Shown here in pieces: positions 33,668 through 41,902 of a stretch of 46,363 bases of DNA. This DNA is from Planosporangium mesophilum (GTDB taxonomy: Bacteria; Actinomycetota; Actinomycetes; Mycobacteriales; Micromonosporaceae), in NCBI RefSeq assembly GCF_016863255.1, contig NZ_BOON01000066.1, positions 1-46,363 of the forward strand, given 5' to 3'. A program made the translations under genes and the position numbers. The notes under the pieces were generated by a model. The model was not told the origin of the DNA. It saw nothing but the letters and a program-made list of their open reading frames with translations, and did no database searches. The first letter of the stretch is position 1. Each line of letters opens with the position of its first letter.

Positions 33668-34630
33668 ATGCCGAGCTGGCTGGAACTGCTGATCCGGGTA
33701 CTGGCGGTGGTCGCCGCGTTCCTCACGCTGCCGCTGATCGTCGGTCAGACCGAGCACAAGGTGATGGCGCACATGCAGGGTCGGCTCGGCCCGATGTACG
33801 CCGGCGCGTTCCACGGCTGGGCCCAGCTCGTCGCCGACGGGATCAAGTTCGTACAGAAGGAGGACGTCACGCCCCGGGAGGCGGACCGGACGGTGTTCCG
33901 GCTGGCCCCGATCGTGGCGCTGCTGCCGTACCTGCTGGTGCTCCTGGTCATCCCGCTCGGCCCGCACGGGCTGGTGGCACAGCCGCTCGACATCGGACTG
34001 TTCTTCGTCCTGTCGGTCGTCGGCATCGGCGTCGTCTCGGTACTCATGGCCGCCTGGTCGTCGGCGAACAAGTACGCCCTGCTGGGCGGCTTGCGGGCGG
34101 CGGCCCAGCTGCTCGGGTACGAGCTGCCGTTCGTCCTCGCCGCCGCGTCGGTGGCGATGGCGGCCGGCACGCTGAGCCTGTCCGGCATCGTGCACGCCTG
34201 GCAGCCCTGGTGGCTGCTGTGGCAGTTCCCGGCGATGCTGATCTTCTTCGTCTCCGGGCTGGCCGAGATCCGCCGGCCGCCGTTCGACATGCCGATCGCC
34301 GAGTCGGAGCTGGTCTTCGGCTACATGACCGAGTACACCGGGCTGCGTTTCGCGTTCTTCCTGCTCGCCGAGTACGTCGGGATCGTGGTCATCGCCGCCC
34401 TCACCACCGTGCTGTTCCTCGGCGGTTGGCGGGGGCCGTTCGCCGACGACCAGCTCGGCTGGCTGTGGACGCTGATGAAGGTGTTCGCGGTCTCGTTCGT
34501 GATCATATGGCTGCGGGTGTCGTACCCCCGGCTGCGCGAGGACCAGCTTCAGCGGCTGTGCTGGCTGGTACTGGTACCGCTGGCCCTGGCCCAGCTGCTC
34601 GTCACCGCGGCGGTCAAGCTCGCCTGGTAG
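33668..34630 (+). CDS. nuoH: NADH-quinone oxidoreductase subunit H-like protein
   Basis: 320 residues from ATG 33668 with GGGGAGG upstream. About eight membrane spans. Typical motifs: HMQGRLGPMYAGAFHGWAQLVADGIKF, FFVSGLAEIRRPPFDMPIAESELVFGYMTEYTGLRFAFFLLAEY and VIIWLRVSYPRLREDQLQRL. NuoH lines the quinone cavity with NuoB and NuoD, yet no nuoD is present here. It is followed by a Uma2-type gene on the opposite strand before nuoI. Confidence 0.94.
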   Translation: MPSWLELLIRVLAVVAAFLTLPLIVGQTEHKVMAHMQGRLGPMYAGAFHGWAQLVADGIKFVQKEDVTPREADRTVFRLAPIVALLPYLLVLLVIPLGPHGLVAQPLDIGLFFVLSVVGIGVVSVLMAAWSSANKYALLGGLRAAAQLLGYELPFVLAAASVAMAAGTLSLSGIVHAWQPWWLLWQFPAMLIFFVSGLAEIRRPPFDMPIAESELVFGYMTEYTGLRFAFFLLAEYVGIVVIAALTTVLFLGGWRGPFADDQLGWLWTLMKVFAVSFVIIWLRVSYPRLREDQLQRLCWLVLVPLALAQLLVTAAVKLAW

Positions 34631-34654
34631 GCGCCGGCGGTCACCCGTCGGCGC

Positions 34655-35227
34655 TCACAGGCCCGGTGGAGTGATCTCCGTGATCGGGATCTCGATCCGC
34701 CACGGTACGGGTACGTCGACGGCGTCGCGGAACTCGCCGGTCTGCCGGTAGACCTCGTCGACCAGGTCGAGCCGGTAGGTGGAGACCTCGACGCCGCCGT
34801 CGGTCTCCACCCGCCAGTAGTACGGGATGCCCGCCGCGGCGTACAGCGCCGGTTTGGTGATCCGGTCCATCAGCAGCGACGTCGGCGCGACCACCTCCAT
34901 GGCGATCAGGACGTCGCGCGGAGCCAGCCGGGCCGCACGGCGCGGGTCGGCGCCGGTCAGGATCACCGCCACGTCCGGGGAGAAGCAGCGCGAGGCGCTG
35001 AAACAGACTTCGATGTCGTGCACCACCGCGTGCCCCGGCGGGCAGCGTGACCCGATCTTCGCGCGGAGCAGGGCGACGACTGCCTCGTGTAGCTGCCCGG
35101 GGTGCGGTCCGACCAGCAACGCGCCGTCGATCAACTCCCGGCGGTGCCCATCGCGTGGCAGCCGGTCGAGATCATCGACGGTCCAGCCGTCCGACGGCGG
35201 ATCGTTCCAGTCGGTCCGCGGAGTCAT
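34655..35227 (-). CDS. Uma2-family (DUF820) putative endonuclease
   Basis: 190 residues from ATG 35227 (a TTG precedes it; no clear ribosome site). Restriction-endonuclease-like motifs of the family: FSPDVAVILTGADP and DVLIAMEVVAPTSLLMDRITKPALYAAAGIPYYWRVE (PD...ExV core). Uma2 genes are abundant in streptomycetes, Micromonosporaceae and cyanobacteria, often as dispersed paralogues; nuclease activity is predicted, biological role unknown. It splits the nuo cluster between nuoH and nuoI. Confidence 0.88.
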   Translation of the reverse strand: MTPRTDWNDPPSDGWTVDDLDRLPRDGHRRELIDGALLVGPHPGQLHEAVVALLRAKIGSRCPPGHAVVHDIEVCFSASRCFSPDVAVILTGADPRRAARLAPRDVLIAMEVVAPTSLLMDRITKPALYAAAGIPYYWRVETDGGVEVSTYRLDLVDEVYRQTGEFRDAVDVPVPWRIEIPITEITPPGL

Positions 35228-35303
35228 CAAACAATGACGCTACTCCCGGCCGGTAACGGCCGGGAGTGGTCCGCGACCGGCACGGTCGGGCAGGATGGGG
35301 TAC

Positions 35304-35837
35304 ATGAACGGTGTACCAGGGGGTGGGCTGGCCAAGGGGCTCGCGGTCACGCTGAAGACGATGACCAAGCGGGCGCACACCCATCAGTACCCGGATGTGG
35401 AGCCTGACCTGCCGCCGCGCTCGCGGGGCGTGATCGCGCTGCTCGAGGAGAACTGCACGGTCTGCATGCTCTGCGCCCGGGAGTGCCCCGACTGGTGCAT
35501 CTACATCGACTCCCACAAGGAGGAGGTCGTCGTACCGGGTGCGGCCCGGCCTCGCCAGCGCAACATGCTGGACCGGTTCGCGATCGACTTCTCACTCTGC
35601 ATGTACTGCGGCATCTGCATCGAAGCCTGCCCATTCGATGCGCTGTACTGGTCGCCGGAGTTCGAGTACTCCGAGTACGACATCCGCGACCTGCTGCACG
35701 AGAAGGAGCGGCTGGGCGAGTGGATGCCCACCGTGCCGGCCCCGCCCGCGCACGACCCGAACGGCGAGCCGGCCAAGGAGGAGACGAGCGCCGCGAAGAA
35801 GGCGGCCCCGCCGACCCCGCCCGCCCCGTCGATCTAG
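35304..35837 (+). CDS. nuoI: NADH-quinone oxidoreductase subunit I-like ferredoxin
   Basis: 177 residues from ATG 35304 (ATG 35295 would add three). Two 4Fe-4S motifs: [15 protein letters not shown] and [33 protein letters not shown] at the start is the usual NuoI amphipathic region. The Pro/Ala/Glu-rich tail ([20 protein letters not shown]) is dispensable-looking. It carries electrons to the N2 cluster of NuoB. Confidence 0.94.
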   Translation: MNGVPGGGLAKGLAVTLKTMTKRAHTHQYPDVEPDLPPRSRGVIALLEENCTVCMLCARECPDWCIYIDSHKEEVVVPGAARPRQRNMLDRFAIDFSLCMYCGICIEACPFDALYWSPEFEYSEYDIRDLLHEKERLGEWMPTVPAPPAHDPNGEPAKEETSAAKKAAPPTPPAPSI

Positions 35838-35947
35838 GAGTAATGGCGGGACAAAACCCTCGGGCCGGGTGCCATTCTCCTAGGTCAACGAGTGAGACGG
35901 CGATCTCGCGGGAACGAGCGGCGCCGGATAGATGGCAGGATGTCGCC

Positions 35948-36481
35948 ATGGGTATCGAGCCCGTGGATGTACTGCTGGCCGGACTGGGCGCGATCGCGCT
36001 CGGTGCCGGTGTCCTCGTCGTCTCCACCCGCCACATCGTCCGCGCCGGCCTGTGGCTCGTCGTGGCGCTGGGCGCGACGGCCGGGCTGTACCTCGTCCTC
36101 AGCGCCGAACTGGTCGCGTGGGTGCAGGTGCTGCTCTACGTCGGCGCGGTCGTGGTACTGCTGCTGTTTGCGGTGATGCTGACCCGGGCGCCGATCGGGG
36201 CGAGCCCTGACCTGGACCGGCCCCGCTGGGCCGGTCTCCTCGTCGGTGGCGGGGCCGGCGTCGGCCTGGCCGCGCTGCTGATCGACGCGTACCGGTGGAG
36301 CCGCGTCCCGCTGCCGCCGGGTACCGGCGCCACGGAGATCGGCACCGAGGTGTTCCGGACCTGGGTACTCCCGTTCGAGGTGCTCTCCGTACTGCTGCTG
36401 GCGGCTCTGATCGGCGCGATCGTGCTGTCCCGCCCCGACATCGGAGCCGCTGACACCGAGACCGGCCGACGGGAGGGCTGA
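35948..36481 (+). CDS. nuoJ: NADH-quinone oxidoreductase subunit J-like protein
   Basis: 177 residues from ATG 35948 with GGCAGGA upstream. Five hydrophobic segments; GLYLVLSAELVAWVQVLLYVGAVVVLLLFAVML contains the conserved helix with its pi bulge and acidic residue. It stops immediately before nuoK's start. The 110 bases before it, after nuoI, hold no gene. Confidence 0.93.
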   Translation: MGIEPVDVLLAGLGAIALGAGVLVVSTRHIVRAGLWLVVALGATAGLYLVLSAELVAWVQVLLYVGAVVVLLLFAVMLTRAPIGASPDLDRPRWAGLLVGGGAGVGLAALLIDAYRWSRVPLPPGTGATEIGTEVFRTWVLPFEVLSVLLLAALIGAIVLSRPDIGAADTETGRREG

Positions 36482-36826
36482 ATGCATCCGGTCATCCCGT
36501 ACGTCGTCGCCGCCGGGCTGTTCGGTATCGGCTGCTACGGCGTGCTCGTCCGCCGCAACGCCGTCCTGCTACTGATGGCCGTCGAGCTGATGCTCAACGC
36601 GGTGAACCTGGTGTTCGTCACCGCCGATACGACCGTCCGCGCGGCGTTGCCGCACAGCGGGCAGGTCTTCGCGCTGTTCGTGATCGTGCTGGCCGCTGCC
36701 GAGGTCGGCGTCGGGCTCGCGGTCGTGCTCCAGCTGTATCGGCTACGCCGGAGCGTCGCCGTCGACGAGGTCCCCCTCGACGAGGGGGCCGGCAACTCCG
36801 AGGACGTGGAAGGGGCCCTGCGATGA
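36482..36826 (+). CDS. nuoK: NADH-quinone oxidoreductase subunit K-like protein
   Basis: 114 residues from ATG 36482, directly after the nuoJ stop. Three membrane spans, with the conserved Glu in LLLMAVELMLNAVNLVFV and a second in VLAAAEVGVGLAVVLQLYR. Its stop overlaps nuoL's start by four bases (ATGA). Confidence 0.94.
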   Translation: MHPVIPYVVAAGLFGIGCYGVLVRRNAVLLLMAVELMLNAVNLVFVTADTTVRAALPHSGQVFALFVIVLAAAEVGVGLAVVLQLYRLRRSVAVDEVPLDEGAGNSEDVEGALR

Positions 36827-38694
36827 GCACCGGGGCGCAGACGGCCGGAGGATTCCTGCTTCCGGCCGTACCGTTTCTGGTCGCCCTGATCGGCCTGGTG
36901 CTGCCGCGTGCGCCGCGCGCGGTCGCCGCCGCCCTCGGGATCGCCGGCGCGGCGGGCGCGCTCCTGATCGCGGTCGTCCTGGCGGCCACCGTCAACGGCC
37001 CGGTCGAGGCGTCCCGGCGCTGGGCCGACCTCGGGGATCTCCCGGTGACGTTCGGCGTCCGGCTCGACCCGGCTGCGGTCTTCGTCGCGGTCGCGGTCGG
37101 CGCCGTGGCTCTGGCGGTGCAGGTGTACTCCGTGGCCTACCTGGCCGACGACGACCGGTACGCCCCGTACGCCGCGCAGGTCAGCCTGTTCACCGCGGCC
37201 ATGCTGCTGGTCGTCGTCGCCGGTGACCTGATCCAGCTGCTGGTCGGCTGGGAGGTCATGGGCATCTGCTCGTACCTGCTCATCGGCCACGACCGGCGGC
37301 TGCCGGAGGCGCCCGCCGCGGCGGTGAAGGCGTTCCTGGTGACCCGGGTGGGTGACGTCGGCTTCCTGCTCGGCATCGCCCTGCTCGGCGTGAAGCTGGG
37401 CACCTTCCGGATCACCGAGGTGCTCGCGGGCGTGCCCAGGCTGTCCGCCGGCGAGCTGACCGCGATCACGCTGCTGCTGCTTGCCGGCGTGGCCGGCAAG
37501 AGCGCGCAGTTCCCGCTGCACACCTGGTTGCCCGACGCGATGGCGGGTCCGACGCCGATCTCCGCGTTGATCCACGCGGCCACCATGGTCGCCGCCGGCG
37601 TGTACGTGGTGGCCCGGCTGTTCGGACTGTTCCGCGCCGCACCGGTCGCCCTCGCGACGCTGGCCGTGATGGCGGCGATCACGATGCTGCTCGGTGCCCT
37701 GGCCGCCTGCGCCCAGGCCGACATCAAACGGGTACTGGCCTGGTCGACGGTCAGCCAGATCGGGTACATGAGCGGCGCGCTCGCGGTCGGCTCCCCGCCC
37801 GCGGCCCTGTTCCACCTGCTCACTCACGCCGCCTTCAAGGCGCTGCTGTTCCTCGCGGCCGGCGCGGTGATCCACTCGGTCGGTACCAACACGATGGCGG
37901 CCATGGGCGGCCTGCGCCGGGGCATGCCCGTGACGTTCTGGACCATGACGGTCGGGCTGGCCGCCCTGGTCGGGGTGCCGCCGCTCGCCGGGTTCTGGAG
38001 CAAGGACGAGATCATCTCGGTCGCCTGGGCCGGGCGCGCCGACGGACCCGCCCCGGACTGGGCGGCGTGGCTGGTCTGGCTGTCGGCGGTGCTCACGGTC
38101 GCGGTCACCGGCTGGTACGCCACCCGCCTGTGGCTGCGTACCTTCTTCGGCCCGCCCCGGGGCCCGGCGGCCGAGCACCCGCACGAACCGCCGCGGGCGA
38201 TGACCGTACCCGTGGTGCTCCTCGCGGTGCCCAGCGCGCTGCTCGGCTTCGCGGGCCTCGCGCCTGGGTTCATGCACCGCCTCGGCTTCTCCGGGCCGGT
38301 ACACCTGACCGCCGCGCTGTTCGTACCGCTGCTCTTCGTCGCCGCCGGCGTCGTGACCGCGTGGTGGCTCTGGCGGCGCGACCCGGGAACCGACCCGGCC
38401 CGCGCGCTCGGCCCGGCGCGGCGGGTGCTGGCCGAGGCGTTCTACCTCGACGCCGTGCAGGACGCCCTGGTCGTCCGCCCTGTCGTCACCCTCGCGCGGG
38501 CGGTCCGCCGAACCGACGAGACGGTCGTGGACGGCGCCGTGGAGGCGACCGGCCGGGGCGCCGGCGGCCTCGGCGCGCTGCTCGGCCGCGCCCACCACGC
38601 GGCGCTGCCGCGGGCGGCCACCGCGGTGCTCGCCGGCGCGGTCCTGTTCGGTGTGGTGGCCGTGGCCGCGATCGCCTTCGGGGGCGCCCGATGA
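36823..38694 (+). CDS. nuoL: NADH-quinone oxidoreductase subunit L-like antiporter
   Basis: 623 residues from ATG 36823. Many membrane spans. Conserved proton-channel residues appear in LIQLLVGWEVMGICSYLLIGH, GKSAQFPLHTWLPDAMAGPTPISALIHAATMVAAGVYV and AQADIKRVLAWSTVSQIGYM. The C-terminal lateral-helix region is present. The stop TGA overlaps the ATG of the 53-codon ORF at 38691 by four bases. Confidence 0.95.
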   Translation: MSTGAQTAGGFLLPAVPFLVALIGLVLPRAPRAVAAALGIAGAAGALLIAVVLAATVNGPVEASRRWADLGDLPVTFGVRLDPAAVFVAVAVGAVALAVQVYSVAYLADDDRYAPYAAQVSLFTAAMLLVVVAGDLIQLLVGWEVMGICSYLLIGHDRRLPEAPAAAVKAFLVTRVGDVGFLLGIALLGVKLGTFRITEVLAGVPRLSAGELTAITLLLLAGVAGKSAQFPLHTWLPDAMAGPTPISALIHAATMVAAGVYVVARLFGLFRAAPVALATLAVMAAITMLLGALAACAQADIKRVLAWSTVSQIGYMSGALAVGSPPAALFHLLTHAAFKALLFLAAGAVIHSVGTNTMAAMGGLRRGMPVTFWTMTVGLAALVGVPPLAGFWSKDEIISVAWAGRADGPAPDWAAWLVWLSAVLTVAVTGWYATRLWLRTFFGPPRGPAAEHPHEPPRAMTVPVVLLAVPSALLGFAGLAPGFMHRLGFSGPVHLTAALFVPLLFVAAGVVTAWWLWRRDPGTDPARALGPARRVLAEAFYLDAVQDALVVRPVVTLARAVRRTDETVVDGAVEATGRGAGGLGALLGRAHHAALPRAATAVLAGAVLFGVVAVAAIAFGGAR

Positions 38695-38852
38695 ATCGCA
38701 TCACCGCGAGTCACACCACCGCGCCGCCCGACCCACACCGTGCCGCGCCACCCGCTTTGCTCTGCTCCCGGGCCGGCAACACGGGTAGCGGCGCTACGCG
38801 CGATGCCTATCCGGGAGCAGAGCAAAGCCCGCGAACCGAGGTGGTCCGATGA
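38691..38852 (+). CDS. Possible 53-residue bridging ORF between nuoL and nuoM
   Basis: ATG 38691 overlaps the nuoL stop as ATGA, and its stop TGA (38850-38852) overlaps the nuoM start as ATGA, so reading could pass from nuoL through it to nuoM. The product (MNRITASHTTAPPDPHRAAP...TEVVR) is hydrophilic and low in complexity, unlike any Nuo subunit, and is largely encoded by a palindromic element. It may be an incidental frame kept open for translational coupling, not a functional protein. Confidence 0.3.
   Translation: MNRITASHTTAPPDPHRAAPPALLCSRAGNTGSGATRDAYPGAEQSPRTEVVR
38754..38828. repeat. Palindromic (REP/MITE-like) element between nuoL and nuoM
   Basis: Arms GCTTTGCTCTGCTCCCGG (38754-38771) and its exact complement (38811-38828) enclose 39 bases that hold a second small hairpin (GTAGC/GCTAC). 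Similar GCTTTGCTCTGC-type sequences are, as I recall, dispersed in Micromonosporaceae genomes. The arms' length and the inner hairpin suggest a short mobile or repetitive palindrome rather than a terminator inside the nuo operon. Confidence 0.7.
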
Positions 38853-40330
38853 ACTCCGGCCAGGCGTTGCTCGTGGCGACGCTCGCGCTGCCCGCCGTCG
38901 GGGCGTTCGCCGCCGCTGCCGTACCCGCCCGGCTCGACCGCGCCGGGCGGATCGCCGGCACCGTCGCCGCGGCGCTCACGTTCGTGGCGAGCCTGCTCCT
39001 GCTGAGTCACGGCACGCCAGGAGGCACCGGTCCGATCCGGCCCTGGCACGAGCTGAATCAGCCCTGGGTACCCGGCCTCGCCCTGCGCTTCCACCTGGGC
39101 GTGGATGGCGTCTCCTACCCGTTGGTCGCGCTGACCGCGCTGCTCACGCTGCTGTGCTGCGGGTACACGCTGTGGAAGGTGCCTGAGCCGGGGCGCGGAC
39201 GGCTGCTCGTCGCGCTGCTGCTCGTGATCGAGGTCGGCATCCTCGGGGTCTTCGAGGCGCTCGATCTCGTGCTCTTCTTCGTGTTCTTCGAGATCGTGCT
39301 GCTGCCCATGTACGCGGTGATCGCGGTCTGGGGCGGCGAGGAGCGGCGGCGAGCGGCTCGCAAGTTCGTGCTGTACACGCTGTTCGGCTCGGTCCTGCTG
39401 CTGGTCGGCGTGTTCGTGGTGGTGTCGAAGGCGGGCACCGCCGACCTGATCGCGCTGACCGGCGGCGCCGGCCTTCCCCGGGGCGCCCAACTGTTCGCGT
39501 TCACGCTGCTCGCGCTGGCGTTCGCGGTGAAGAGCCCGCTCTGGCCGCTGCACACCTGGCTGCCCGACGCGCACACCGAGGCCCCTACCGTCGGGTCCGT
39601 GATCCTGGCCGGGGTGCTGCTGAAGATGGGCACGTACGGGCTGCTGCGGGTCGGCGTCGGGGTGGCGCCCGAGGGTGCCCGCTGGGCCGCGCCGGTGCTC
39701 GGCGCGCTCGCCGTCGCCGCGATCGTGATCGGGGGTCTGGTCTGCCTGGCGCAGACCGAGTTGAAGCGGCTCATCGCGTACTCGTCGGTGGGTCACATGG
39801 GTTTCGTGCTGCTCGGGATCGCGACCCTGACGGCGACCGGCGCGCAGGCCGCGCTGATCGGCAACATCGCGCACGGCGTCATCACCGGCCTGCTGTTCTT
39901 CCTCGCCGGGGCGATCAAGGACCGGGCGCACACCGGCCTGCTGCCGGAGTTGGGCGGCCTGCGAGAGACCGCGCCGGCCCTGGCCGGGCTGCTCGGGTAC
40001 GCGGCGATCGCGTCGCTGGGCCTGCCCGGCCTGGCCGGCTTCTGGGGTGAGGCGTTCGCGGTCGTGGCTGCCCTGCGGCGCGGCTGGACAGGGCTCGCGG
40101 TGGTGGCGGCGCTCGGGGCGGCGCTCGCCGCGGCGTACTTCCTGCGGCTGCTGCGCCAGGTCACGCACGGTCCGGCGCTGAAACCCCTGGCCCAGCCCAG
40201 GCTGGCCGGGGCCGAACTGCTGTCGTGGGGGCCGCTGGTCGTTCTCGCCCTCGTGCTGGGGCTGGTACCGGCGGCCGTGCTGAACCTGTCGGCCGACGCC
40301 GTCCGAGCCCTCGCGGAGGTTGTTCGATGA
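38849..40330 (+). CDS. nuoM: NADH-quinone oxidoreductase subunit M-like antiporter
   Basis: 493 residues from ATG 38849, with GAGG upstream. Channel motifs: LVLFFVFFEIVLLPMYAVIAVWGG, KSPLWPLHTWLPDAHTEAPTVGSVILAGVLLKMGTYGLLR and AQTELKRLIAYSSVGHMGFVLLG. Normal length. Stop overlaps nuoN start by four bases. Confidence 0.95.
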   Translation: MNSGQALLVATLALPAVGAFAAAAVPARLDRAGRIAGTVAAALTFVASLLLLSHGTPGGTGPIRPWHELNQPWVPGLALRFHLGVDGVSYPLVALTALLTLLCCGYTLWKVPEPGRGRLLVALLLVIEVGILGVFEALDLVLFFVFFEIVLLPMYAVIAVWGGEERRRAARKFVLYTLFGSVLLLVGVFVVVSKAGTADLIALTGGAGLPRGAQLFAFTLLALAFAVKSPLWPLHTWLPDAHTEAPTVGSVILAGVLLKMGTYGLLRVGVGVAPEGARWAAPVLGALAVAAIVIGGLVCLAQTELKRLIAYSSVGHMGFVLLGIATLTATGAQAALIGNIAHGVITGLLFFLAGAIKDRAHTGLLPELGGLRETAPALAGLLGYAAIASLGLPGLAGFWGEAFAVVAALRRGWTGLAVVAALGAALAAAYFLRLLRQVTHGPALKPLAQPRLAGAELLSWGPLVVLALVLGLVPAAVLNLSADAVRALAEVVR

Positions 40331-41808
40331 CGATCGACCAGGTCGCGCTGCTGCCGGCGTACGCGGCCGCGCTCACCGCCGTCACGGCGCTCGTGACCGA
40401 CCTGCTGGTACCGGGCCGGCGCGGCCCGGTACTGGTCGTCACCGCGCTCGGGTCGGCGGCGACCGCGGTGGCCGCCTGGGTCGTGGGCGGCCAGGGAACT
40501 CGTCAGACCTTCTGCTCGCCGGCCGGCTGCTCGTACGCCGCCGACCACACGTCCGCCGTCGTCGCGGTCGTGTTCGCCCTGCTCACCCTCGGGGCGCTGG
40601 CGTTCTCGGTACCGGCCCTGCGCGGCGGCACGCCGCCGGGGGAGTACTGCTTCCTGCTCGCCTGCTCGCTGACCGGAGGCGTCGCGCTGGGCGCCGCGCG
40701 TGACCTGCTCACCGTCGTGATCGCGCTCGAGACGCTGACGCTGCCGCTGTACGCGCTGGTCGGGCTGCGCCGGCGGGTCGTCGCCTCGGCGGAGGCGGCG
40801 GTCACCTTCTTCGTGGTCAGCGTCGTCTCGACGGCGGTCACCCTGCTCGGCGCGGCCCTGCTGTACGCGTCGACCGGCGCGGTCCACTTCGGTCGGCTCG
40901 CGTCTGTCCTGGCCGACCGGGGCGCGCTGGTCTCGCCGCCGCTGGTGACCGTCGGCGTCGTACTCGTCCTGATCGGACTCGGGTTCAAGGTCGCCGCCGT
41001 ACCACTGCACGCCTGGGCGCCGCCCACGTACGACGGCGCGCCGCTGCCGGTCGCCGCCTACCTGTCGACCGCCTCCAAGTTCGGCGGCGTGGTGGCGGTC
41101 CTGCTGGTCACCGTCCAGGCGCTGCGACCGTGGCTCGACGTCGCGGGCCCGGTCCTCGCCGTCCTGGCCGCGTTGACCATGACCGTCGGCAACCTCGTCG
41201 CGCTGCGCCAGCGCCGGATGGTGCGCCTGCTGGCCTGGTCGTCCGTTGCGCAGGCCGGCTACATCCTGGCGCCGCTGGGCGCGTTCGCCGTCGCCGCCGG
41301 GCGCTCCGAGGCCGTACTGCGGCTCGCGGTGGCCGCGGCCGTCGCGTACGCCGTCTTCTTCGTCTTCCTTGAACTGGCCGCGTTCGGCGCGGTCATCGCG
41401 CTCCGGGGTGACACCGACGGCGGCGAGATCAGCGAGTACCGGGGTGCCGGCCGCCGGGCGCCGTGGGTGGCCGGAGCGTTCACCCTCGCGCTCGCCGGCC
41501 TCGCCGGCCTGCCGCCCGGCCTGGCCGGCCTGTTCGCGAAGGTGACCATCGTGCGCGCGCTGCTCGCGGGCGGCGCCGCCTGGCTCGCCGTGGTCGTCGC
41601 GCTCAACGCCGTCGTGGGCCTGGCGTACTACCTGCGCGTGGTCGCCGTGCTCTTCTCGCCCGGGCCTTCGGACGGCCCGGCCACGGTGGCGCCGCCGCGA
41701 CCGTGGCCGCTGGCCGTCGGTCTCGCCGCCGTCACGCTCGCGGGCCTCGTGATCGGCGTGGCGCCGCAACTGGTACTCGACGCCGCCGAACTCGCCGCCG
41801 GCAGGTAA
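40327..41808 (+). CDS. nuoN: NADH-quinone oxidoreductase subunit N-like antiporter
   Basis: 493 residues from ATG 40327. Channel motifs: LLTVVIALETLTLPLYALVGLRR, LIGLGFKVAAVPLHAWAPPTYDGAPLPVAAYLSTASKFGG and ALRQRRMVRLLAWSSVAQAGYILAPLG. It is the last nuo gene; no nuoA, D, E, F or G follows or precedes in the window. Confidence 0.94.
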   Translation: MTIDQVALLPAYAAALTAVTALVTDLLVPGRRGPVLVVTALGSAATAVAAWVVGGQGTRQTFCSPAGCSYAADHTSAVVAVVFALLTLGALAFSVPALRGGTPPGEYCFLLACSLTGGVALGAARDLLTVVIALETLTLPLYALVGLRRRVVASAEAAVTFFVVSVVSTAVTLLGAALLYASTGAVHFGRLASVLADRGALVSPPLVTVGVVLVLIGLGFKVAAVPLHAWAPPTYDGAPLPVAAYLSTASKFGGVVAVLLVTVQALRPWLDVAGPVLAVLAALTMTVGNLVALRQRRMVRLLAWSSVAQAGYILAPLGAFAVAAGRSEAVLRLAVAAAVAYAVFFVFLELAAFGAVIALRGDTDGGEISEYRGAGRRAPWVAGAFTLALAGLAGLPPGLAGLFAKVTIVRALLAGGAAWLAVVVALNAVVGLAYYLRVVAVLFSPGPSDGPATVAPPRPWPLAVGLAAVTLAGLVIGVAPQLVLDAAELAAGR

Positions 41809-41845
41809 CGCCCGCGTTGCCAGGTGATTCACAGCGATCGGTGGG

Positions 41846-41855
41846 AAGGAGGTGA
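41846..41855 (+). promoter_or_regulatory. Perfect anti-SD match without a well-spaced start
   Basis: AAGGAGGTGA is fully complementary to the 3' end of actinobacterial 16S rRNA. No ATG or GTG lies at a normal distance; GTG 41852 is inside it and a TTG is at 41868. htpX uses GAAGGAG at 41891-41897 instead. Confidence 0.5.
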
Positions 41856-41902
41856 CTGATCGCCGCGTTGAACCGGTTGTGTTCCTTACCGAAGGAGTCA
41901 CC

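Noticed and set aside
36535-41901. Long minus-strand ORFs opposite nuoK, nuoL, nuoM and nuoN
   Set aside because: Arg/Gly/Gln/Asp-rich shadow frames over clear membrane-protein genes.
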